Assembly (NCBI RefSeq): GCF_002265625.1
Contig: NZ_NOVE01000001.1
Location: forward strand, 124,001-188,000
Direction: 5' to 3'
Length of the DNA stretch: 64,000 nucleotides
Origin: Prevotella sp. 885
GTDB lineage: Bacteria; Bacteroidota; Bacteroidia; Bacteroidales; Bacteroidaceae
The position numbers and the translations under genes were made by a program. Under the pieces are notes generated by a model that was not told the origin of the DNA, did not search any database, and saw nothing but the letters and a program-made list of their open reading frames with translations. This document shows, piece after piece, positions 15,638-24,557 of this stretch (position 1 is its first letter; the number at the start of each line of letters is the position of its first letter).

Positions 15638-16111
15638 CTATCCTTTTCTTCCGAAATCCGCCGGCACTTCTCCCCATTTCCTTGTCTCCCACTTCACGAT
15701 ATGGTTCTTTATCTGGTGTGTTCGGAGCCAGTTTTCGGCGCGTGCAATTATCTGATAGAGCTGTTCGGTCTGCGGTGTGCGCAGCAGCTTGGTCTTGCAT
15801 TGGCGCTTCTGCACCCATAGAATGGCGTTGTGCGAGTCGGAATAGATTGTCTTTCCGGTGACGCCCTGACGGTCAAGAAGGGCGAGGGCGTGAACTATGG
15901 CGAGAAATTCCCCTATGTTATTGGTGCCGTGAACGGGTCCGAAATGGAAGACCTGCGCTCCGGTGGCGAGGTCGATGGCTTGATATTCCATCGGTCCGGG
16001 ATTGCCGGAGCAGGCTGCGTCCACCGCCCATGCGTTTGCTGTCACCTCCATAGGAAGCGGCAGAACGGTGTCGTTGCGGTAGTCAGGGGGATTGATGATA
16101 TTGTCTGTCAT
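15638..16111 (-). CDS. RNase H-fold protein
   Basis: 157-residue protein with an RNase HI-type domain that cuts RNA in RNA-DNA hybrids. The acidic active-site residues are visible: Asp in WAVDAACSGNPGPMEY, Glu in NNIGEFLAIVHAL and Asp in KTIYSDSHNAILWV. A final Asp is present in EVPADFGRKG near the C-terminus. The first 25 residues are a short unrelated leader without signal features. The motif ACSGNPGPMEYQ suits the Bacteroidetes cluster of short RNases H. A small hairpin GTGCAGC/GCTGCAC (15615-15636) follows the stop codon. Confidence 0.85.
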   Translation of the reverse strand: MTDNIINPPDYRNDTVLPLPMEVTANAWAVDAACSGNPGPMEYQAIDLATGAQVFHFGPVHGTNNIGEFLAIVHALALLDRQGVTGKTIYSDSHNAILWVQKRQCKTKLLRTPQTEQLYQIIARAENWLRTHQIKNHIVKWETRKWGEVPADFGRKG

Positions 16112-16134
16112 GCGATGTCTTTAATGTTTATGCG

Positions 16135-17799
16135 TCAGCAAACCAACGTCATGATGATGATTTGCGCTATTACCACACGGATGAACATGCCGAGCGGATA
16201 AACCGATGTGTAGGCTACGGCGGCGCGGTCGCCCTTGATGGTCTCGTTGGCGTAGCTGAGTGCCATAGGGTTTGCCATGGCGCCGCAGAGCAATCCGCAG
16301 ATGGTTCCGAAGTCGAACTTCTTGGTCTTCAATGCCACGGCGCCGATGATGAGCAGCGGCAGCATGGTAAGCACCAGACCGATGCCCACCCACATGAGTC
16401 CTTCGGGACGTACCACGGTGGAGAGGAAGTCCTTACCGGCTGAGAGACCGAGGCAGGCAAGATAGAGCGAGAGTCCGAGCTTGCGAAGCATCAGCGATGC
16501 GGAACGTGTGGTATAGGTGATAACGCGCAGACGCGAACCGAGAGCACCGACGATGATACCCATGATGATAGGACCTCCGGCGATGCCGAGCTTCACCGGC
16601 GAACTCATTCCCGGCAGGCTGATTGGTATCATTCCGAGAGCCAGACCCATGAGCAGTCCGAAGAAGATGGCGCCGAGGTTAGGCTCGTTCAGTCTGCCCA
16701 TAGCATTGCCGAGGAACGCCTCGGCGTGGTCGATGTCCTCCGGTGTGCCCACCACGGTAAGGCGGTCGCCATACTGGAGGTGGAGCGAGTCGGTGGCAAG
16801 GAGCTTGATGTCGCCTCGCATTATGCGGCTTACGTTTACGCCGTAGGTCTCGCGCATGTGCAGCGAGCCGAGCGTTTTCGAGTTGAGCTTGGTGCGTGTC
16901 ATGACGATGACGCGGCTCTCGACGGTGGAGTCGATGGCGTTCCAGTCAATCTTGTCGCGGTTCCAATCCTTCTCCACGTGTTTTCCGAAGAGAATGTCCA
17001 TTACCGGCACCTCGTCACGTGTGGTGACTATGAGGATGTTGTCGTTCTCCATCATGACGGTCTGCGCCATCGGCACGATAACCTTGCCGTTTCGCCAGAT
17101 GCGCGAGATGATGAAGTGGCGCTGTGATGTCTGCGCTATTTCGGCGATGGTCAGTCCCACAATGGCAGGATTTACCACCACGAACTGTCCGATATACGTA
17201 TTGTCCTCGTCGCTGTGGCTGTGCGGAATGAGGTCTTCGGGCTTCACAAGGGTCTTGCGAAGCAATATCATAGCGAAGATGACGCCAACTACACCGAGCG
17301 GATAAGTGACGGCACAGCCGAGTGCGGCGCCGCTGCTCGATACGTGTGCGGAGATAAGAGCCTGCTGTGCGGCACCGAGAGCAGGCGTATTGGTGGTGGC
17401 ACCGCAGAGGATGCCGACCATATCGGGGATGGTTATGCCCGTAACAAGACAGAGCACCAGAGCCATAACCGTTCCGAGGAGGATGATGGCGAAGCCCCAT
17501 AGGTTGAGCGCTATGCCCTCATCGCGCATCAGTCCCACGAAGTTGGGTCCGACGTGCAGTCCGAGTGCATACACGAAAATGGATAGTCCGAATGTTTCGG
17601 CGAAGCTTGTCATCCCGGGGTCGGCTTCGAGGTGGAGACTACCAGCGACGATGCCCATGAAGAAGACGAAGGCCACACCAAGCGAAATACCTTTTATTCG
17701 AACTTTTCCCATGAAGACGCCTATCGAAACAATCAACGAAAGGAGGAAACATGTCTGCACGGGGGTGTGATCGATGAAGAGGGAGTTTATCCAGTCCAT
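16135..17799 (-). CDS. AspT/YidE-type transporter with two RCK_C (TrkA-C) domains
   Basis: 554-residue inner-membrane protein with the AspT/YidE/YbjL duplication. A first membrane block of about five segments (residues 10-180, with GATTNTPALGAAQQAL) is followed by two cytoplasmic TrkA-C domains (about 205-370, each ending like ERVTVVGTPEDI). A second membrane block (about 375-554) contains GLLCGAMANPMALSYAN, the paired copy of the first motif. Family members exchange dicarboxylates or amino acids (AspT swaps aspartate for alanine), but the substrate of the YidE branch is unknown. Monocistronic, 23 bases after the RNase H start side. Confidence 0.9.
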   Translation of the reverse strand: MDWINSLFIDHTPVQTCFLLSLIVSIGVFMGKVRIKGISLGVAFVFFMGIVAGSLHLEADPGMTSFAETFGLSIFVYALGLHVGPNFVGLMRDEGIALNLWGFAIILLGTVMALVLCLVTGITIPDMVGILCGATTNTPALGAAQQALISAHVSSSGAALGCAVTYPLGVVGVIFAMILLRKTLVKPEDLIPHSHSDEDNTYIGQFVVVNPAIVGLTIAEIAQTSQRHFIISRIWRNGKVIVPMAQTVMMENDNILIVTTRDEVPVMDILFGKHVEKDWNRDKIDWNAIDSTVESRVIVMTRTKLNSKTLGSLHMRETYGVNVSRIMRGDIKLLATDSLHLQYGDRLTVVGTPEDIDHAEAFLGNAMGRLNEPNLGAIFFGLLMGLALGMIPISLPGMSSPVKLGIAGGPIIMGIIVGALGSRLRVITYTTRSASLMLRKLGLSLYLACLGLSAGKDFLSTVVRPEGLMWVGIGLVLTMLPLLIIGAVALKTKKFDFGTICGLLCGAMANPMALSYANETIKGDRAAVAYTSVYPLGMFIRVVIAQIIIMTLVC

Positions 17800-17870
17800 A
17801 TCTTCTTTGTTTTACTTTCTTTTTACTTTCTTGTGTTTTTAGCTATTGAGTGCCGTACACAACGGCTTTG

Positions 17871-17878
17871 CAAAGTTA
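17871..17878 (-). promoter_or_regulatory. -7 promoter element for the AspT/YidE-type transporter
   Basis: CAAAGTTA reads TAACTTTG on the minus strand, preceded there by the gene-distal CAGTA. It lies 71 bases before the start codon. Confidence 0.5.
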
Positions 17879-17965
17879 CTGATAAAAAACGAGATACGGA
17901 CCAGTAATAAAAACTAACTTCGCAAAATGCCGTAACAGATAATTTATGTCCAGTCAGATACAGAC

Positions 17966-18613
17966 TTATATCTGACCTGCTTCCACTTGTCTTACAATGC
18001 GTTCCGTGTATTTGTCCACTCCCTCCGGATCGTACTTCTTCGTCAGCGAAGCGCCGAAGAGCGAGGCGAAAGCCTGATAGAAGCCGGCGCGGATCGGACC
18101 TAAGAATGCCTGGATGAGCTGGTATGACGACGAGTTGCACTCACGATATACCAGTTTGATGAGCAGTTTGCCCTGCGAATAGGTCAGCTTCTTCATGCGC
18201 GGCGTATATTCCTTGCGTATGCCTTTTTCCACGCGCTTCATGTGTTCGTCCTTCGACTTCTTGTCAGGCAGCGTCTGAAGGTATTCGTATGTCTCCACAA
18301 TGATGGAGTTGACCTCCTTGGCGATGGGCAATACCTTCTTGATGTTAGCCACCAGTCGGTTGTATGCCTGTCGCTGTCTCTCGTCCTTGAACGTCAGTTT
18401 GGGGTAGACATAGAGCGTGTTAAGCTCCACGTACTGTATGCTGTCGTTATCGACAAGCGCCTTGCCCACCTTCACCATCGGCACGAAAACAGGCGAGTCT
18501 GAGCCCACCTCGCTGTCGTCAGAGGTGACATCGTCCTGTGCAGCCGCCGTCATACATGCCGTGAAGAGCAGCATGACGGTCATCATAAGTATGGTATTTA
18601 TTCGTTTGAGCAT
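17966..18613 (-). CDS. DUF4294 family exported protein
   Basis: 215-residue protein of a Bacteroidetes family of unknown function. A Sec signal peptide (about 1-25) ends TAAAQDD, which would leave Gln at the mature N-terminus. The conserved block (about 60-190) includes NTLYVYPKLTFKDERQRQAYNRL, a helical middle and RMKKLTYSQGKLLIKLVYRE. It lies 35 bases after the PAP2 phosphatase stop, so the two are probably one operon. The family function is not known, and the neighbouring lipid phosphatase hints at the cell envelope only weakly. Confidence 0.8.
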   Translation of the reverse strand: MLKRINTILMMTVMLLFTACMTAAAQDDVTSDDSEVGSDSPVFVPMVKVGKALVDNDSIQYVELNTLYVYPKLTFKDERQRQAYNRLVANIKKVLPIAKEVNSIIVETYEYLQTLPDKKSKDEHMKRVEKGIRKEYTPRMKKLTYSQGKLLIKLVYRECNSSSYQLIQAFLGPIRAGFYQAFASLFGASLTKKYDPEGVDKYTERIVRQVEAGQI

Positions 18614-18648
18614 AGCTTTTATTGTTTTAATTGACGTGCTGAATTAGC

Positions 18649-19605
18649 TTAGAACACCATTGCAACGTTCACTCCGGCTGCCTTGTCCTGATAATACGGC
18701 ATGCCGAAGAATGCTGTACGCTTCATGCGCTTGCTGCAGTCCGACTTGCGGAAGAGTTTGGGATAGAGCCAGTAAGCGAACTTTGTGGAGAGCATGCCCA
18801 CGGCAGCGCCAGCCAATACGTCGTTTGCCCAGTGGCGGTCATTGTGCATACGCAGGTAAGCCACGGCTGCAGAGAGTCCGTAAGCCGTGTATCCTATCCA
18901 CGGATGGGTGGTGCGATATTCCTGATAGAGCATCTCTGCGCCCACGAAAGCCGTGGCGGTATGTCCTGACGGAAACGAGTTGCGCGATGACGAATCGGGG
19001 CGTTTCTCCTTAAAGGTATATTTAGCCACATTCACCACCGCTGCCATCGTTGCGTAAGACATCATCATTATGATGGCGCGATCCTTGAAGGCATGCTGTC
19101 CTTTCACGCCACAGAGTCCCAGTCCGAGCGTCAGCGCAGCCGGGGCGTACTGCATGTAGTTGTCGATGGATGTCTTGTTCAGTCCTTTCTGCGAGAACGT
19201 GTTGTGCAGATTCTTGCGCAGATTCTTTCCCCACGAAGCGTTCACGCAGATTGCGCCGAAGACTGCCACGCCTCCAGGAATCAGCCATTCGGCTGCACGG
19301 AAGTGGTGTGTCGGGTCTTCTTTGTCTTTGTAAGGATCGTAACTGAAGGCGCTGTCCAGATTTTCGGCAGCCCCGCCGTAAGGATATGTAGCCACGGCAG
19401 CCGTGTCCGCAGCTACTGTCTTCTCGTTGATAACGGAGTCAGCGGCGCTGAAAAGCGAGTCGCCCTCATAGTCAAAACCGTCTGCTGCTGTGCTGACCGT
19501 GTCGGCAGCGAAGCCCTCGTCATAGGATTTGGCGTTGGCGTTAAGCGAGAGGAGTGTCATGACAAGGCTCAAAGCCATCGTCATTATAGTGTTGTTCTTG
19601 TTCAT
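18649..19605 (-). CDS. PAP2-family phosphatase, exported
   Basis: 318 residues from the ATG at 19605; an ATG-less extension upstream would overlap the promoter. Signal peptide about 1-25 (LSLNANAKS). The phosphatase domain with membrane segments fills the C-terminal half. The three PAP2 motifs are present: KEKRPDSSSRNS, FPSGHTATAF and RMHNDRHWANDVLAG (Arg-x5-His-x3-Asp). The first ~110 mature residues are acidic and unrelated to known domains. It likely removes phosphate from a membrane lipid or from undecaprenyl pyrophosphate on the periplasmic side. First gene of a pair with the DUF4294 gene. Confidence 0.88.
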   Translation of the reverse strand: MNKNNTIMTMALSLVMTLLSLNANAKSYDEGFAADTVSTAADGFDYEGDSLFSAADSVINEKTVAADTAAVATYPYGGAAENLDSAFSYDPYKDKEDPTHHFRAAEWLIPGGVAVFGAICVNASWGKNLRKNLHNTFSQKGLNKTSIDNYMQYAPAALTLGLGLCGVKGQHAFKDRAIIMMMSYATMAAVVNVAKYTFKEKRPDSSSRNSFPSGHTATAFVGAEMLYQEYRTTHPWIGYTAYGLSAAVAYLRMHNDRHWANDVLAGAAVGMLSTKFAYWLYPKLFRKSDCSKRMKRTAFFGMPYYQDKAAGVNVAMVF

Positions 19606-19626
19606 AATCTGTTGGTTATAAAGTTG

Positions 19627-19659
19627 CAAAGTTAGCAAAAAAGTCTCAGACAGCGCAAA
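19627..19659 (-). promoter_or_regulatory. Promoter of the PAP2-DUF4294 pair (-7 and -33)
   Basis: CAAAGTTA at 19627-19634 is TAACTTTG on the minus strand. CAAA at 19656-19659 is a TTTG -33 element at a spacing of 21 bases. The start codon is 21 bases downstream. Confidence 0.65.
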
Positions 19660-19733
19660 TACAACAAAGGATATTCACAAACAGGCAGAACAAACAAAAT
19701 AATTACGCTCAGACGCGGAAGCAACGAATAAAA

Positions 19734-19848
19734 TATTGCCTTAGACGGCGAAACAAAGAATCTTATCTGTAACGAATTATTGGATTTGAATACAGCCAAA
19801 ATTCGTAAATTAGAGATAAATTTCGTTGTTTCGCCGTCTAAGGCAATA
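19734..19848. repeat. Long hairpin with 23-bp perfect arms
   Basis: TATTGCCTTAGACGGCGAAA and the next three bases (19734-19756) pair perfectly with 19826-19848. Inside, weaker pairing continues (AATCTTATCT with AGATAAATTT, then AACGAATT with AAATTCGTAA), so the whole 115 bp can form one imperfect stem. It lies after the stop of the minus-strand DUF554 gene, where it may end transcription, but it is far longer than a terminator needs to be. Confidence 0.75.
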
Positions 19849-19865
19849 TATACTTAACTTCCTGT

Positions 19866-20564
19866 TTAGAAGTGGATGCCTAAATTGGCGAGTAATGCTC
19901 TTACAGCGAAGAACACCATTGGCATGAAGAGTGCGGGGAGAAGGTTGATGGTCTTGCAGTCCTTGATGTGCAATATGCCCAAGCCCGAAGCGGCAATGAG
20001 GATACCACCCACTACCGACACCTCGCAGATGAGTTCTTCGGAGATGAGGTCGCGCGAAAGGAGTGCCAAGCCGAAGATGGATGACATCCATATAAAGACA
20101 ACCACACCGACGAGCGCGATGCCGAAACCGTAGGACGACGCCAGCACGAGGACAGTTACGAAGTTGAGCGTGGCGGCGGTCATAAGATATGTGTTATCGT
20201 TGTAAAGCGCACTCATCACGGGGCCCATCATGGCAAGCGTTCCGACGCAGCAGAGCAGCACACCGGTGGTGATGCCCTCTCCGAGGTTAGATCCCGAGAT
20301 GCTTCGTGTGGCGTTTTCCATGCGCTGGTCCATCTTGAGGAGAGTTCCTATGAGTCCGCCAATGGACAGACAGAAGATGAAGAGCACTGGATACTGTGTT
20401 TTCTGCATACTTTCTATGGCGACGTTCATACCTAAGGTGATGGCACAAAGTCCCATAGCGGTGTTAAGCACATTTACGTACTTCTCGCTGATGCCTCTCT
20501 GAAACAAGGCTCCAAGGGCGCTACCAATAAAGATGGCTACTGCATTAAGAATGATTGCGAACAT
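19866..20564 (-). CDS. DUF554 family membrane protein (YdfK-like)
   Basis: 232-residue inner-membrane protein of the DUF554 family, function unknown. About six to seven hydrophobic segments are visible, with the family patterns GSALGALFQRGI near the start, MGLCAITLGMNVAIE, and GEGITTGVLLCCVGTLAMMGP. The C-terminus (LPALFMPMVFFAVRALL) is also hydrophobic. It is a single gene on the minus strand with its own promoter at 20612-20643 and a long hairpin downstream. The sequence gives no substrate hint. Confidence 0.88.
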   Translation of the reverse strand: MFAIILNAVAIFIGSALGALFQRGISEKYVNVLNTAMGLCAITLGMNVAIESMQKTQYPVLFIFCLSIGGLIGTLLKMDQRMENATRSISGSNLGEGITTGVLLCCVGTLAMMGPVMSALYNDNTYLMTAATLNFVTVLVLASSYGFGIALVGVVVFIWMSSIFGLALLSRDLISEELICEVSVVGGILIAASGLGILHIKDCKTINLLPALFMPMVFFAVRALLANLGIHF

Positions 20565-20611
20565 GTTGGGGTAAGTAATAGATTTTTCGTTAAACGTTAA
20601 AAAAACTTATG

Positions 20612-20643
20612 CAAAGGTAAAGTGAATGCCACAAACCACCAAA
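20612..20643 (-). promoter_or_regulatory. Promoter of the DUF554 gene (-7 and -33)
   Basis: CAAAGGTA at 20612-20619 is TACCTTTG on the minus strand, and CAAA at 20640-20643 supplies a TTTG -33 element at 20 bases. The start codon is 47 bases downstream. Confidence 0.6.
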
Positions 20644-20674
20644 TTTTAACAAACAAAAAACAGATATGTAACGA

Positions 20675-20718
20675 AAAAAGTCCTGCAAGTACCGTTGTCA
20701 GTACTTGCAGGACTTTTA
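20675..20718 (-). terminator. Intrinsic terminator of the M16 protease gene
   Basis: AAAAGTCCTGCAAGTAC (ending 20692) pairs with GTACTTGCAGGACTTTT (20701-20717) around an 8-base loop, with a T run on the minus strand. It lies about 45 bases past the stop codon at 20763. Confidence 0.88.
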
Positions 20719-20762
20719 TATTATCCGAATTATCCGAACGAATGGTCGTCAGTCAGGATGTC

Positions 20763-23582
20763 TTACTCCTGCGGCAACATTGTCACGGTGATGTGGTTGT
20801 TGGCCTTGTTGAACTCCTTCATGAAGTTGCAGATATCCTGCGGTGTGAGAGCCTCTACAATCTTCTTGTAGTCTGAATGGCTGTCGAAGTTGCGGAAGTA
20901 GCTGTCAGCGATAACGCCCATCCAGTAACCGTTGGTCTTAACCTGGTCGTCAATCTGCTTGAGGACAAACTCCTTGCACTTCTGGAACTTGGCAGCGTCG
21001 CAAGTGTTGGCAAGCTTCTGTTCCTCTTCGTTCATGATCTTGATGGCAATCTCCTTCTTCTCAGGCTTCATTGGGCAGTAAGCGAAGATCTGGAACATGC
21101 GGTAGTTGTCCTCAGAGAATGTTGAGCTGCCTGAAGCGCCTACAGAGTAAGCAGCGCTTTCCTTTTCACGGATCTTGTCGAGATATTCCATAGAGAGCAC
21201 CTGACCTGCGATGTCGGCGCAGATAGAGTTCTTCAGAGTGTAAGGCATTGTGGTGTTGTGCCATATCATGTATGAAGTGGCCTTCGGAGTCTCCTGCTTG
21301 CGTGTGAAGGTGTTGTCGATAACACCGGGAGCGATGTCCATTTCGCGCTTGCTCTTAACCACCTTGCCCTTTGCAGGCAGAGCGCCGAGATACTGGCAGA
21401 TGAGGTTCTTGATGGTAGCCTCGTCATAGTTGCCTACGATGGTGAATGTCCATCCGTTAGCGTTGGCTGTACGCTCCTTAGCAATCTGGAGGATGCGGTC
21501 ATAGCTGACGTTCTTGAGGCTGTTCACTGTGAGCGGAGCCACGCGCTTGTTGTGAGCGTAGATAGTGGCAGTGAGCGAGTCAGAGAGAGCCACCTCAGGA
21601 TTGAGGTCGCGGTCCTTGAGCTGCACCTCATACTGGTTCATCAAGTTGTCGAACGACTTCTGGTCCTTGTTGATGTTAGTGAAGTAGAGGAAAACCATCT
21701 GGAGCATTGTCTCAACGTCCTTCGGTGTTGAGTTACCAGAGATAGAGGTATACTGCTGGCTTGTGAGCGAGAGGTTGGCGTTGGCAATCTTGCCTGCGAG
21801 AGCCTTCTGCAGTTCTGTTGCAGAGAATGCACCGAGTCCGCTTGCGCCGATTACGTCGTCAAACATCTGGAGGTTAGTGTAGTCTTTCTCGCCGTAGAGA
21901 GTCTGACCGCCGAATCCGCGACCGCTGAGGATCACCTGGTCCTTCTTATAGTCGGTCTTCTTGAGGTTAACGGTCACGCCGTTAGAGAGAGTAAGAGTGG
22001 TGTAGCCGAGTGTGGCGTTCTTTGTCTCCTTCTTCACCTTACCTGCCTTGGGGAGGTTTGTGATGAGCGGTTCGTTCTTCACGTTGTCCACGTAAGCCTG
22101 GATGTCAGCTGTGCGTGCAGAGTGGATGGCGTCAATGAGCTGCTCCTTTGTGGGATATACGTTGCCCTCAGCCTCGTTGCAGAATGCGAGCATCACCATG
22201 TTAGAGTCGTTCTCAGGAACGTACTGCTTCATCATCTCGTTGATAACCTCAACGGGAATGTTGGGTACAATCTGCTGCATAAGACCGTACTCTACGTCGA
22301 GAGACGGCATCGGGTCGCCGTCGAGGAAGTTGTCCTTCAACGGAGCGTAGAGAGCGTCGTTGGTGCGCTTGTCCTTGTTGCTGTATACCTTATCGAGCAT
22401 GCTCTTGTATGTCTCCTGGAAGCGTGCATACTCTGTGGCTGTGAATCCGAACTTGGCAGCGCGGAGAGCCTCAATGTAAGCAGCCTTGAGAGCATCAGCC
22501 GACTTGGCGAGCTCCTTCGGAGTAACGCTGAGGCTGAAGGCGTCCTTTGTCTTTGCGAAGATGTAGTTGCCGTCGCTTGCTGAAGCGCCTACGTACGGGC
22601 AGTCAGCCTCAAGGCTCTTCTCCTGAAGACGGGTGCTGAGCATGTGCATGGCAGCGTTCTGGGCGTACTGATAGACGAGGTAGTTGGCTGTGTTCTTCAT
22701 CTCCTCAGGGAAGACGTCATGCTTGATCATGAGGTCAACAGAGTTGGTGGCCTGCTCCTTGTCCTTGTCGATGATGATGATAGGCTCGGCATTGTCGGGC
22801 ACCTGCTCTGCTACGATGGGAGCGGGGTTCTCAGGATTCTTGAACGATCCGAAGAGCTCCTTTATCTTCTTCTCTGTGTAGTCAACGTCAACGTTACCTA
22901 CGACGATGATGGCCTGGTTTGTGGGATGATACCACTTCTCATAGTAGTCGCGGAGTTCCTTCGGCTTGAAATAGTCGATAACCGACATAAGTCCGATAGG
23001 ATAACGCAGACCATACTTCGATCCGGGATAGAGAGCGGGGAGGTTGCGCTCGAACATACGGCTTGATGGGCTGGTACGCAAACGCCACTCCTCGTGGATA
23101 ACGCCGCGCTCCTCGTCGATCTCCTTGGGGTCGAGTGTGAGACTGTTCGACCAGTCGCTCAGGATGAGCAGGCAAGAGTCGAGAGCCGACTGACGTTCTG
23201 TCGGCACGTTAGAGATATTGTATACGGTTTCGTCTATGGAAGTGTAAGCGTTGAGGTCACGTCCGAACTGCACACCGATGCTCTCGCAATAGCGGATGAC
23301 ACCGTTGCCGGGGAAGTGCTCTGTGCCGTTGAAGCACATGTGCTCAAGGAAGTGGGCCAGACCACGCTGTGCTTCTTCCTCCTGGATGGAACCCACCTTC
23401 TGCGCAATGTAGAAGTTGGCGCGGTTCTCCGGCCAGTTGTTGTGACGGATGTAGTAGGTAAGCCCATTGTCGAGCTTTCCGATACGCACGTCTGGATCGA
23501 CGGGTAACGTAGGCATCTGCTGTGCCTGTGCCAGCCCTGCAAAGAAGAGAAGGGCTGCAACCATCAGTTTTCTTAATTTCAT
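20763..23582 (-). CDS. M16 family zinc metallopeptidase, periplasmic
   Basis: 939-residue two-half M16 protease (pitrilysin/PqqL type). A signal peptide (about 1-20, GLAQAQQMP) leaves Gln at +1. The zinc motif HxxEH is at residues 77-81 (AHFLEHMCFNGT), with the distal Glu in the ERGVIHEEWRLR region near 160. The C-terminal half (about 500-939) is the inactive M16 partner, with the usual GWTFTIVGNYD segment. Such proteins close like a clam around peptides up to a few kDa. It is a lone gene with promoter and terminator. In gut bacteria, PqqL-like members are linked to breaking down host or iron-binding peptides; that use is inference. Confidence 0.93.
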   Translation of the reverse strand: MKLRKLMVAALLFFAGLAQAQQMPTLPVDPDVRIGKLDNGLTYYIRHNNWPENRANFYIAQKVGSIQEEEAQRGLAHFLEHMCFNGTEHFPGNGVIRYCESIGVQFGRDLNAYTSIDETVYNISNVPTERQSALDSCLLILSDWSNSLTLDPKEIDEERGVIHEEWRLRTSPSSRMFERNLPALYPGSKYGLRYPIGLMSVIDYFKPKELRDYYEKWYHPTNQAIIVVGNVDVDYTEKKIKELFGSFKNPENPAPIVAEQVPDNAEPIIIIDKDKEQATNSVDLMIKHDVFPEEMKNTANYLVYQYAQNAAMHMLSTRLQEKSLEADCPYVGASASDGNYIFAKTKDAFSLSVTPKELAKSADALKAAYIEALRAAKFGFTATEYARFQETYKSMLDKVYSNKDKRTNDALYAPLKDNFLDGDPMPSLDVEYGLMQQIVPNIPVEVINEMMKQYVPENDSNMVMLAFCNEAEGNVYPTKEQLIDAIHSARTADIQAYVDNVKNEPLITNLPKAGKVKKETKNATLGYTTLTLSNGVTVNLKKTDYKKDQVILSGRGFGGQTLYGEKDYTNLQMFDDVIGASGLGAFSATELQKALAGKIANANLSLTSQQYTSISGNSTPKDVETMLQMVFLYFTNINKDQKSFDNLMNQYEVQLKDRDLNPEVALSDSLTATIYAHNKRVAPLTVNSLKNVSYDRILQIAKERTANANGWTFTIVGNYDEATIKNLICQYLGALPAKGKVVKSKREMDIAPGVIDNTFTRKQETPKATSYMIWHNTTMPYTLKNSICADIAGQVLSMEYLDKIREKESAAYSVGASGSSTFSEDNYRMFQIFAYCPMKPEKKEIAIKIMNEEEQKLANTCDAAKFQKCKEFVLKQIDDQVKTNGYWMGVIADSYFRNFDSHSDYKKIVEALTPQDICNFMKEFNKANNHITVTMLPQE

Positions 23583-23649
23583 ATTGTTGTTTATTTGGTT
23601 GATATTTCTTGTTTAAGGTTTAGTAGTCAGATTGCGGATTATACGGATG

Positions 23650-23657
23650 CAAAGTTA
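23650..23657 (-). promoter_or_regulatory. -7 promoter element for the M16 protease gene
   Basis: CAAAGTTA reads TAACTTTG on the minus strand, 67 bases before the start. The flanking sequence is very AT-rich and shows no clear -33 element. Confidence 0.5.
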
Positions 23658-23755
23658 TATTATATTTTCGAAATTAAAAGAATTATAGATATTATTTCGG
23701 CGAAAAATCTACTATTTATAAACAAAATAGAATTTTATTAACATATCACTTAATC

Positions 23756-24397
23756 CTAACTCCTGATTTCTATATCTGCGAATTTGTCCACTATTATGTC
23801 TGCCCCTGCTTCTTCGAGGCTTTCTTTTGTGCCGTTGCCGTAGGTTACTCCGACGGTGGTGCATCCGGCGTTGCGTCCCATGAGTATGTCGAAGTGGGTG
23901 TCGCCGATAACGATGGCGTCTTCGGGATTGAGATTAAAGTGACGGAGTGTCTTGATGACGGGTTCGGCATCGGGCTTGGCATGTGTGACGTCTTCGGCGG
24001 CGATGATGTAGGTTATGATGTCGTCAAGACGGAAGGAGCGGATGAAGTCGATGACAGACTGTCTGCCGCGGCTTGTGGCTATGGTGAGTATCATGCCGCT
24101 CCCATACATCTGTCTGAGCGTGTCTGCCACTCCGGGAAACATCTTCACGCCTATTCTGTCGTTCACTTCGAAGAAGAGACGGCGGTAGCAGGCTGTACAT
24201 TCCGCTGCCTTCTCTGCGTCCATCGGCTCCAGTACGGGGAAGGCTTCCACGAGGGGCAGTCCTATTGTGGCGGCTATCTCTTCGTCTGTGTGCTGCGCCA
24301 TGTGCATGGCGTCGAATGTGCGATGGAATGTGGCAAGTATGACGGGGCGTGTGTCGGCGATGGTGCCGTCAAAGTCGAGTATTGCGATTTTCTTCAT
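23756..24397 (-). CDS. HAD-superfamily phosphatase (phosphoglycolate phosphatase-like)
   Basis: 213-residue HAD phosphatase, subfamily IA. Motif I is ILDFDGTIADTR (Asp8 nucleophile, Asp10). The helical cap covers about 18-85. Motif II is in TIATSRGRQS, the Lys of motif III in HAKPDAEPV, and motif IV in VIGDTHFDILMGRNAG. This pattern is shared by phosphoglycolate phosphatase (Gph) and pyrophosphatase PpaX, which sequence alone cannot separate. Cytoplasmic, single gene on the minus strand, with promoter at 24446-24477. Confidence 0.9.
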   Translation of the reverse strand: MKKIAILDFDGTIADTRPVILATFHRTFDAMHMAQHTDEEIAATIGLPLVEAFPVLEPMDAEKAAECTACYRRLFFEVNDRIGVKMFPGVADTLRQMYGSGMILTIATSRGRQSVIDFIRSFRLDDIITYIIAAEDVTHAKPDAEPVIKTLRHFNLNPEDAIVIGDTHFDILMGRNAGCTTVGVTYGNGTKESLEEAGADIIVDKFADIEIRS

Positions 24398-24445
24398 TTT
24401 ATGCTTATATTCTTAAAACTATTCTCTTATGCGTTTTATCGTCTG

Positions 24446-24477
24446 CAAAGTTAATTATTCTGCCTCAAACCGACAAA
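24446..24477 (-). promoter_or_regulatory. Promoter of the HAD phosphatase gene (-7 and -33)
   Basis: CAAAGTTA at 24446-24453 (TAACTTTG on the minus strand) with CAAA at 24474-24477 as the -33 TTTG, 20 bases apart. The start is 48 bases downstream. Confidence 0.62.
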
Positions 24478-24490
24478 CCTCATAAACACA

Positions 24491-24523
24491 AAAAAAGGAG
24501 CGAACCCCGAAAGGTTCGCCCCC
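24491..24523 (-). terminator. Intrinsic terminator of the SusC-SusD operon
   Basis: GCGAACC (24500-24506) pairs with GGTTCGC (24513-24519), with a C-rich lower stem and a run of seven T on the minus strand. It is about 35 bases past the susD-like stop codon. Confidence 0.82.
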
Positions 24524-24557
24524 ATATTATTATAAGAATGTGAGATATGTCATTCTC

